A DNA stretch of 13,231 bases from Candidatus Melainabacteria bacterium. GTDB lineage: Bacteria > Actinomycetota > Actinomycetes > Mycobacteriales > Pseudonocardiaceae. Below, in pieces: positions 7,188-12,482 of this stretch (position 1 is the stretch's first letter; every line of letters starts with the position of its first letter). The position numbers and the translations under genes were made by a program. A model generated the notes under the pieces. It did not search any database. It was given only the letters and a program-made list of their open reading frames with translations, and was not told the origin of the DNA. Location: the NCBI GenBank assembly GCA_903970565.1, contig CAJCJE010000312.1, forward strand, positions 1-13,231, in the 5' to 3' direction.

Positions 7188-7221
7188 TATCCGCTGTCCA
7201 GCCTGCGGCTAGGATTGCTCG

Positions 7222-7857
7222 GTGGGCCATCGGGAACAACTGCTCGCCGCCGCGCGCCAGCTGCTACAGGACAAGGGCTATGCCCGGATCACCACGCGCG
7301 ACCTCGTCGCGGCCTCCAACACCAACCTGGCCTCGATCGGCTACCACTTCGGCTCCAAGGCCGAACTGCTCAACGAGGCCATCGGCCTCATCCTCGCGGA
7401 GTGGACCGAGCAACTGGCCGAGATCGCGATGGCCGACCCGAGCGCGTCGCCCATCGAGCGGGGCGTCTCGGCGTGGACCGCGATGCTCGAACAGGTCCGC
7501 AGGCGCCGCACCATGTCGCTGTCCTTCACCGAGGCACTGGCCCAGGCCGAGCGCAGCCCACGACTGCGTGAGCAGTTCGCCGAGCACTACCGTCGATGCC
7601 GGGCCCAGGTCAGCGCGCTCGTCGCGGTCTCACTCGGCGCGGGCATCGCGGCCGAGGACCCGCGCTGTTCGGCGATTGCCAGCTTCGTCATCGCCGCCTG
7701 CGACGGGTTCGCCGTGCAGTGCCTGCTCGACCCGGACGACGCGCCCGCCCCCGACCAGCTGCGCGCCGGCCTCGCCGCACTGTTCGCGGCGTCCTTCCCG
7801 CAGCTGGCCGGCCCACCGGTCTCGCTGCCGATCACCCCGAGCGGGATCGGTAGCTGA
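7222..7857 (+). CDS. TetR/AcrR-family transcriptional regulator
   Basis: This 211-residue DNA-binding repressor has a typical TetR N-terminal domain: GHREQLLAAARQLLQDKGY leads into a helix-turn-helix TTRDLVAASNTNLASIGYHF (24-43), followed by the usual GSKAEL. The rest is an all-helical ligand-binding domain of normal length. The GTG start at 7222 is preceded by AGGA seven bases away, and the leader is short (TATA-like elements around 7183-7190). It is divergent from the P450 and 64 bases ahead of the hydrolase. By the usual logic of such clusters it represses the P450, itself and the hydrolase through the inverted repeat at 7174-7187, and is released by a small hydrophobic ligand. The ligand is unknown. 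Confidence 0.93.
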   Translation: MGHREQLLAAARQLLQDKGYARITTRDLVAASNTNLASIGYHFGSKAELLNEAIGLILAEWTEQLAEIAMADPSASPIERGVSAWTAMLEQVRRRRTMSLSFTEALAQAERSPRLREQFAEHYRRCRAQVSALVAVSLGAGIAAEDPRCSAIASFVIAACDGFAVQCLLDPDDAPAPDQLRAGLAALFAASFPQLAGPPVSLPITPSGIGS

Positions 7858-7921
7858 GCAGGTCGGGGAGGAGCCGGCCCGCGCGGTCGCGCTGCGGGCG
7901 GTCGTGGAATGCTTGCGCACC

Positions 7922-8806
7922 GTGAACGACAGGCCCGACAGTGCGCCGTTGCGTGCCGATTCCATTGTGGTCGCCGGGGATCGGATCAACTACTGGCGCA
8001 GCGACACCGAGCACGCCGACACCGTGCTGCTGCTGCACGGCCTCGGTGGTGACCACCGGGGCCTGGCCGAGGTGGCCGCCGGGCTGCGCGGGGTGAACGT
8101 GCTGATTCCCGACGTGCCCGGCTACGGCGATTCGGCGCCACTGTCCCAACCGCACGGTCTGGCCAACTACGCGACCTCGGTGGAGGGCCTGCGCACCGGC
8201 CTCGGTCTCGGCCCGGTGCACCTGCTCGGCCATTCCCTCGGCGCGTCCATCGCCCTGCTGCACGCCGCCGCCTTTCCCGCCGCGCTGCGCAGCCTGTGCC
8301 TGGTCAACCCGGTGTCCACCGCGAACAACACGACCGCGAACCTCGGCAAGATCTACTACCGGATCGCCGCGGCCCTGCCCGCGCCGCTGGCCCGGTTCTG
8401 GCTGGCCAGCAAGCCGGCCGTGTACATCGCGGACGCGATGATCATGGTCACCAGGGACAAGCGGGTGCGCAGGCGAATCCTGGAGGAGGACTACGAGAAC
8501 TACGCGCGGGCCAGCATTCCGGCCATGATCGAAAGTTTCCTGAGCTACTACGACACCCGGTTCGAGGCGCGTGCCGCCACGATCACCATCGACTCCCTGC
8601 TGATCACCGGCGACGCCGACCGGATCGCGCCCCCCGAGTCCGTCTCCGCCCTCGGTGCCGCGATGCCCTCGGCGCAGGTGCGAATCCTGCCCGGTGCCGG
8701 CCACCTGCTGCCGATGGAATCGCCTGCCGACGTGGCGACCCTGGTCAACGAGTTCCTCGCCGAGCACGTCGAGAGCGCGCACGGCAGGTCAACGGAATCG
8801 GTTTAG
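7922..8806 (+). CDS. Alpha/beta-fold hydrolase
   Basis: This 294-residue (from GTG 7922) cytoplasmic hydrolase of the serine alpha/beta superfamily cleaves an ester or C-C bond of an unknown small substrate. The oxyanion motif HGLGG is at 39-43, the nucleophile elbow GHSLG gives Ser105, GDADRIAP gives the likely acid Asp233, and GAGH gives His261, so the triad is intact. A helical cap lies between (about 135-215). The start is uncertain: GTG 7904 and TTG 7913 are in frame, and the GGGGAGGAG at 7865-7873 is too far from all of them. It follows the TetR gene by 64 bases on the same strand, probably one transcript. With the divergent P450 it may form a small catabolic or detoxification module. 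No terminator is seen before the riboswitch. Confidence 0.9.
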   Translation: MNDRPDSAPLRADSIVVAGDRINYWRSDTEHADTVLLLHGLGGDHRGLAEVAAGLRGVNVLIPDVPGYGDSAPLSQPHGLANYATSVEGLRTGLGLGPVHLLGHSLGASIALLHAAAFPAALRSLCLVNPVSTANNTTANLGKIYYRIAAALPAPLARFWLASKPAVYIADAMIMVTRDKRVRRRILEEDYENYARASIPAMIESFLSYYDTRFEARAATITIDSLLITGDADRIAPPESVSALGAAMPSAQVRILPGAGHLLPMESPADVATLVNEFLAEHVESAHGRSTESV

Positions 8807-8817
8807 CTGAGATCGGG

Positions 8818-8823
8818 TACAGT
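8818..8823 (+). promoter_or_regulatory. Candidate -10 element for the riboswitch transcript
   Basis: TACAGT lies about 13 bases before the first conserved riboswitch bases, which suits a transcript starting near 8830. No good -35 is present at the expected place inside the end of the hydrolase gene, so it may be a weak or extended-type promoter, or the riboswitch may also be read from the hydrolase transcript. Confidence 0.4.
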
Positions 8824-8830
8824 GGTTTCC

Positions 8831-8956
8831 GCTGAAGGGGAGTAGCTCCGCTGCCGGTGGATCGACATGCTGGCGTCGCAAGACGCCCGGTTCCCGGAGT
8901 CCGCGTCGTAGGTTCGCGTAGTCGCGAGTCACGCCGTGGGTGAGCGAGACCTTCCG
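8831..8956 (+). promoter_or_regulatory. yybP-ykoY manganese riboswitch
   Basis: The aptamer shows the two conserved boxes of this class: GAAGGGGAGTAGC near the 5' end (8834-8846) and GGTGAGCGAGACCTTC near the 3' end (8939-8954). GAAGG (8834-8838) pairs with CCTTC (8950-8954) to close the basal stem. Inside are a GGCGTC-GCAA-GACGCC hairpin (8872-8887) and a TCGCG-TAGT-CGCGA hairpin (8914-8927). The family binds Mn2+ between the two conserved loops and switches on metal export genes. Here it lies about 80 bases ahead of a TMEM165/GDT1 exporter gene, exactly the expected partner, which makes the call firm. Confidence 0.9.
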
Positions 8957-8976
8957 CTGACTGACCATTGTGAGAT

Positions 8977-9018
8977 GGCCGGCGCGGAAGCATCCCCGAT
9001 GATGTTCACCAGCCGGCC
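8977..9018 (+). promoter_or_regulatory. Possible riboswitch expression platform
   Basis: GGCCGGC (8977-8983) is perfectly complementary to GCCGGCC (9012-9018). The stem would end just before the purine-rich GGAAAGCGGAG (9019-9029) that serves as ribosome site for the GTG at 9034. There is no U-run, so control of translation or Rho-dependent termination is more likely than an intrinsic terminator. The link to metal binding is inferred. Confidence 0.4.
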
Positions 9019-9033
9019 GGAAAGCGGAGCAAC

Positions 9034-9624
9034 GTGCACCCGGTACTGCTGGCCACCGTATTCGGCGTCGTCTTCCTCGGCGAACTGCCGGACAAGACCA
9101 TGTTCGCCTCCCTGGTACTGGCCTCCCGAGGCCGAGCCAGCCTGGTCTGGCTCGGCGCCGCGGGCGCCTTCCTGCTACACGTACTCATCGCGGTCACCGT
9201 CGGCAGCGTGCTGTTCACCTTCCTGCCACACAAGGTGGTAGAGGTCGCCGTCGCGATAATGTTCCTGGTGGGCGCGATCCTGGCCTTCCGGGACACCGGC
9301 GAGGAAGACGCCGACGACAGCCCGGCCGCCCGACCGGGATCGCGAACCGTACTCACCGCGTTCATCGTCATCTTCATCGCCGAATGGGGCGATCTCACCC
9401 AGATCCTCACCGCGAACCTCGCCGCCCGCTACGACGACCCGCTCCAGGTCGGCATCGCCGCGGTACTCGCACTCTGGGCGGTCGCCGGCATCGCGATGGT
9501 CGCCGGCCGGCTGCTGCGCAACCTGCCGGTGGTCCTGTTGCGCCGGATCACCGGCGTCGTCCTGTTGGTACTCGCCGCGTTGGCCGCGCTGGACGCGATC
9601 GCCGGAATCAGCACGATCTTCTGA
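9034..9624 (+). CDS. TMEM165/GDT1-family (UPF0016) manganese exporter
   Basis: This 196-residue integral membrane protein with about six helices, arranged as two related halves, is predicted to export Mn2+ in exchange for protons. The two family signature motifs are present: GELPDKT in the first half (Glu17, Asp20, Lys21, Thr22) and AEWGDLT in the second (Glu117, Asp120, Thr122). An acidic cytosolic loop, TGEEDADDS (88-96), joins the halves. The first motif has Pro where the consensus E-x-G-D-K/R-T/S has Gly, and the second has Leu where a basic residue is usual; I believe these are normal actinobacterial variants. The GTG start follows GGAG with a short four-base gap. The upstream yybP-ykoY riboswitch independently supports Mn2+ as substrate. 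The gene appears monocistronic. Confidence 0.93.
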   Translation: MHPVLLATVFGVVFLGELPDKTMFASLVLASRGRASLVWLGAAGAFLLHVLIAVTVGSVLFTFLPHKVVEVAVAIMFLVGAILAFRDTGEEDADDSPAARPGSRTVLTAFIVIFIAEWGDLTQILTANLAARYDDPLQVGIAAVLALWAVAGIAMVAGRLLRNLPVVLLRRITGVVLLVLAALAALDAIAGISTIF

Positions 9625-9661
9625 CCCGACTCGCCAAGCACTTCCGACCCGACTCGCCCAA
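9623..9661. repeat. Direct repeat at the end of the exporter gene
   Basis: GACCCGACTCGCC occurs at 9623-9635 and again at 9646-9658, the first copy overlapping the exporter stop codon. No terminator hairpin is seen, so how the exporter transcript ends is unclear. Confidence 0.6.
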
Positions 9662-9720
9662 CGCCAAATGAACCACGCGCGTTGGCAACGACATGAAACC
9701 ACGCGACCGCAACGACTTTC

Positions 9721-9753
9721 CTGAATCCGGTCTGAATCCGGCCTGAATCCGGT
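9721..9753. repeat. Three tandem copies of an 11-mer
   Basis: CTGAATCCGGT (9721-9731), CTGAATCCGGC (9732-9742) and CTGAATCCGGT (9743-9753) follow each other without gaps; only the last base differs. The unit length is close to one helical turn. It is non-coding and of unknown role, and may simply be a slippage product. Confidence 0.8.
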
Positions 9754-9850
9754 CGTCCACGCCGCGCAAACGGATACCGGCTCACGTCATCCACGACCCA
9801 CCCAAGTTATCCACATCGGACGGCCCCATCCACAACCCACGCTATCGCCC

Positions 9851-9879
9851 TTGGTCCCGCGCCCCATCGCCGATAGGCT
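9851..9879 (+). promoter_or_regulatory. Orphan promoter-like sequence
   Basis: TTGGTC (9851-9856) and TAGGCT (9874-9879) are spaced by exactly 17 bases and match a common actinobacterial vegetative promoter pattern. No intact gene lies downstream on the + strand: the next stretch is a decayed mosaic. It may be a remnant of a lost gene or drive a short untranslated RNA ending at the hairpin 9953-9982. Confidence 0.45.
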
Positions 9880-9899
9880 GGAGCAGGGCCGCTTCCCCC

Positions 9900-9970
9900 T
9901 GGGATGGGCGGGGGCCTGACCGGCGCCGGATTTTGTTTCTGTTGCTGGGTTTGCGTAGGGTGCCGATGGT
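9900..9970. repeat. Stretch resembling the 3' end of the neighbouring permease gene
   Basis: Aligned by eye, bases 9900-9970 match 10734-10806 (with a 2-base gap) at roughly three quarters of positions, including an identical TTTGCGTAGGGTG. The matching part of the permease gene encodes its last 25 or so residues (LRKSTNGATKP region). This copy seems to be the tail of a second, lost permease-like gene in the same orientation, or a diverged duplication. The IS3 remnant lies between the two copies. Confidence 0.55.
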
Positions 9971-9982
9971 CCCACCCTACGC
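9953..9982. terminator. Perfect 10-bp hairpin
   Basis: GCGTAGGGTG and CACCCTACGC are perfect complements around a 10-base loop. The hairpin lies at the inner edge of the permease-like repeat and about 75 bases after the orphan promoter. It could be a terminator or the relic of an element end. No U-tract follows. Confidence 0.5.
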
Positions 9983-10166
9983 GCCTGGCTCGGCAGCCTG
10001 ACCTTCTGGCGGCCCACCGCGCTGGACACCCTCGGCGTCGCCGCTGGTATCGCCGGTACCATCCGCCGAACTCATCCCCGGTTCGCCTACGCCCGACTGT
10101 CCGGGGTGCCGGGGAGTGCTGGACCACCCGAGTGCCTGTCAGTCGTAGTAGCCGGAGAGGTCGGCG
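9959..10166 (+). pseudogene. Coding-like remnant of unknown origin
   Basis: After a TAG at 9956-9958, one + strand frame stays open. Over about 9971-10100 it has strongly G/C-biased third positions and a protein-like composition (LRAWLGSLTFWRP, TLGVAAGIAGTIRR). There is no start codon or ribosome site, and I recognise no family. Further on the bias fades before the transposase remnant begins. It is best read as a gene fragment left by rearrangement, with low confidence. Confidence 0.3.
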
Positions 10167-10664
10167 ATGACGGTGCAGCGGAAATTCGACCCGATTGCGC
10201 CAAACATGTTGTGGGTAGCGGACTTTACGTATGTCTCGACGTGGTCGGGCTGGATGTATGTGGCGTTCGTGATCGACGCGTTTTCCCGACGGATACTCGG
10301 GTGGCGGACCTCCACGGCGATGACCACGCCGCTGGTCTTGGACGCGGTCGAGCATTTGGTCCATCACAACGACCGCGGCGCCCAGTACACCTCGATCGCG
10401 TTCACCGATCGCCTGGTCGAGGCCGGGATCGATGCCTCGGTGGGTACGACCGGTGACAGCTACGACAACGCGTTGGCCGAGACGATCAACGGGTTGTACA
10501 AGACCGAGTTGATCAAACTGCAGGGGCCGTGGCGGACCGTAGGTTCAGAAATAGCCGCCGCAGCGTCTGGCCTGCGGGGCATGTGTGAGCGCCGACGGCG
10601 AGACCGGCACCCAACCGCTGCACCGGCTACAGCGGCCGAATGGGTGGACCTGGCTCACCGCCTG
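10167..10664 (+). pseudogene. Decayed IS3-family transposase (OrfB, DDE integrase core)
   Basis: The frame encodes the catalytic core of an IS3-type transposase: NMLWVADFTYV with the first Asp (19), LVHHNDRGAQYTSI with the second Asp (69), and DSYDNALAETINGLYKTELI with Glu105. All three acidic residues survive, but the gene is broken. The N-terminal helix-turn-helix and linker of OrfB and all of OrfA are missing. About 15-17 residues normally found between LDAVEH and LVHHNDRG are deleted in frame. After GPWRTV an unrelated stretch of about 85 bases interrupts before the family-like ATAAEWVD (154-161). The C-terminus is lost next to the permease stop. Terminal inverted repeats were not found. 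It is surely inactive, and it marks this as a rearranged junction. Confidence 0.85.
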
Positions 10665-10716
10665 CCTTGGTCCAGCAGGCCGGCGAAAGCCGAGGCGCCA
10701 GGGCCGCGAGTGGGAG

Positions 10717-11601
10717 CTAGATGAGGGCTCGTTCGGGATGGGTGGGGGTGTGGTCGGGGGCGGGTTTGGTGGCTCCGTTGGTGGATTTGCGTAGGGTGTC
10801 GGCGATCAGGACGAGAGCGTAAACGCCTGCGGCGACGGCGAGGATCGCGAAGCTGGGGGGGATGCGGGAGAACAGGGCGCTCAGCACCAATCCGACCCAC
10901 ATCTCGACGACGGCCAGTCCGGCGGCGAGGGCGAGGCCGAGGTAGGGGCGGGTGGTCAGCCGGTGCGCGGTGCCGGCTGGGGCGGCGAGCAGGCCGAGTA
11001 GTAGTAGCGCGCCGGCTGCCTGCGTCGCCTCTGCCGAACACGCTCCCACCAGTACCAGGAAGACGTAGCCGAGCAGTCGGACCGGTACGCCGTGGGCTGC
11101 GGCGACCGCCTCGTCGATGCTGCTGAACAGTAGCGGCCGGGCGATGAACAGCAGGATGACGCAGATCGCCGCCGCGATCCAGGCCGCGGTGACCGCCTGG
11201 CCGGCACTGATGCCGAAGATCGAACCGAACAGGATGGTGACGCCCGCGGTGCCGTTCGCGGTGCTGCGCGAGGTGGTGTAGACGGTCAGGAAGAAGACTC
11301 CGAGTCCGAGCACCCAGGCGAAGATGTTGCCGATCACCACATCGTCCGCGCGGCCCCTGCGGCCCAGTGCGCCGAGCAGCAGCGCGACCGCGACGGTCCC
11401 GACGAACAGTCCGATTCTGGGGTCGATCCCGAAGGCCAGCGCGGCCAGCGCGCCGGTGAACGCGACGTGGCTGAGGGCATCGCCGGTGAACACCTGCGCC
11501 CGCAGCACCAGGAAATAGCCGACCAGTCCGCAGGCCGCCGCGATGGCGGTGCCGGCCAACAGGGCGTGCCGCATGAAGTCGGTGGTCAGCAGGCTGATCA
11601 T
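10717..11601 (-). CDS. Metal ABC transporter permease (ABC-3 family), second subunit
   Basis: This 294-residue polytopic membrane protein of the ZnuB/TroC/MntB family forms the channel of an importer for Zn2+, Mn2+ or Fe2+. Eight or so hydrophobic segments span the length, with family features GDALSHVAFTGALAALAFG (40-58) and a coupling region around RPLLFSSIDEAVAAAHGVPV. The end is a Thr/Pro/His-rich tail. The start is ATG 11601, whose ATGA overlaps the stop of the preceding permease by four bases, so translation is coupled. A longer open frame in this phase towards 12426 overlaps the other permease and is a shadow. It is last in the operon and stops at 10717, beside the IS3 remnant; no terminator is evident. 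The metal is unknown; the neighbouring Mn exporter hints at manganese. Confidence 0.92.
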   Translation of the reverse strand: MISLLTTDFMRHALLAGTAIAAACGLVGYFLVLRAQVFTGDALSHVAFTGALAALAFGIDPRIGLFVGTVAVALLLGALGRRGRADDVVIGNIFAWVLGLGVFFLTVYTTSRSTANGTAGVTILFGSIFGISAGQAVTAAWIAAAICVILLFIARPLLFSSIDEAVAAAHGVPVRLLGYVFLVLVGACSAEATQAAGALLLLGLLAAPAGTAHRLTTRPYLGLALAAGLAVVEMWVGLVLSALFSRIPPSFAILAVAAGVYALVLIADTLRKSTNGATKPAPDHTPTHPERALI

Positions 11602-12482
11602 GCCGTGCTCCAGCTCATCCGCAGCCGGGGCAGCCCGAGCCGGATCGCGTTCGCCAGTACGTACAGTACGAACGCGAAGGTGGTCACGAAGAAACCGATC
11701 GGGTACTGCGAGTAGAACGCGACCCCGAGCCCGAACCAGGTGACCAGCACCCCGATCAGCATCGACAGTACGAGACTGAGGCCGGGCCGCGCGGTGAGCA
11801 CCTGCGCGGTCGCCGCCGGCATCACCAGCAGCGCGAACACCAGCAGCGCGCCGGTGAGCTGGCTCGCCTCGGCAACGGCGGCGCCGAGCAGCACCAGGAA
11901 CACGGTGGCCAGCGCGCGCACCGGAACCCCGCGCGCGGCGGCCACGTCCGGGTCGATGGAGGCGAACAGCAGCGGGCGGCCGATCACCGCGAGCGTGCCC
12001 AGCGCCAGCACCGCGACGATCAACAGGATCAGTACCTCGTCGTCGGTGACGCCGAGCAGGCTGCCGAACAGCAGCGCGGTGATGCCGTCGAGAAAACCCT
12101 TGTACAGCGCGACGAACAGGAAACCGCAGGCCAGCGCGAACGCCTGCACGGTGCCGGTCACCGCGGACTCCTCGCTGTGCCCCCCGCTGCCGGTCCTCGG
12201 CCGGGCAGCGATCACCAGGGCCGCCGCGATACAGAAACCGAAGTAGCCGTAGGCCGTGCTCACCCCGATCAGCGTGGCGCCGGCCGCGCCGGGGAAGCTG
12301 ACCATCGCCAGGCTGTGGCCGGCGAAGGACTGCTTGCGCAGCACCATGAACCAGCCGATCGCGCCGGCCAGGATCGCCACGATGGTGCCGGCGCGGAACG
12401 CGGTGACCATGAACGGGAAGGACCACAGTTCCTGGATGTCGGTGAGCAGGTTCCAGCTCGGGATCGGACTACCGGGCGGCAT
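11598..12482 (-). CDS. Metal ABC transporter permease (ABC-3 family), first subunit
   Basis: A second 294-residue ABC-3 permease, clearly related to the one downstream: both share an AGHSLAMVSFPGAAGA- or GDALSHVAFTG-type segment, a RPLLFASID coupling helix and RGVPVRAL. The two subunits probably pair as a heterodimer. An extra polar loop, ARPRTGSGGHSEES, lies between helices (about 93-106). The ATG at 12482 overlaps the end of the ATPase gene by 14 bases and is preceded by a GGGGG run five bases away. It directs uptake of a divalent metal through the cytoplasmic membrane with the ATPase and an unseen solute-binding protein, whose gene would lie beyond the right edge. Confidence 0.92.
   Translation of the reverse strand: MPPGSPIPSWNLLTDIQELWSFPFMVTAFRAGTIVAILAGAIGWFMVLRKQSFAGHSLAMVSFPGAAGATLIGVSTAYGYFGFCIAAALVIAARPRTGSGGHSEESAVTGTVQAFALACGFLFVALYKGFLDGITALLFGSLLGVTDDEVLILLIVAVLALGTLAVIGRPLLFASIDPDVAAARGVPVRALATVFLVLLGAAVAEASQLTGALLVFALLVMPAATAQVLTARPGLSLVLSMLIGVLVTWFGLGVAFYSQYPIGFFVTTFAFVLYVLANAIRLGLPRLRMSWSTA

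Noticed and set aside
5359..7212. A very long open frame on the + strand (617 codons)
   Set aside because: It is antisense to the P450, whose heme, ExxR and I-helix motifs are all in place. The + strand product is low-complexity (Arg, Gln, Gly, His) and matches nothing.
7112..7921. N-terminal extension of the hydrolase to 564 residues
   Set aside because: It overlaps the TetR gene in another frame and has Ser/Pro/Arg shadow composition.
9721..9753. CRISPR-like repeat
   Set aside because: The units are 11 bases long and directly adjacent, without spacers, and no cas gene is present.
9807..9815. Perfect DnaA box, possible replication origin
   Set aside because: Only one exact box is present, there is no dnaA/dnaN neighbourhood or AT-rich unwinding region, and a single 9-mer is expected by chance in a genome.
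9787..10367. Open frames on the - strand across the scrambled region
   Set aside because: They are antisense to the transposase remnant or consist of Arg/Pro-rich shadow sequence; only the short similarity to the permease end seemed real.
11602..12426. N-terminal extension of the second permease to give a 569-residue protein
   Set aside because: The extension overlaps the whole first permease in another frame and is Arg/Gly/His-rich noise. The ATGA overlap at 11598-11601 is the natural start.
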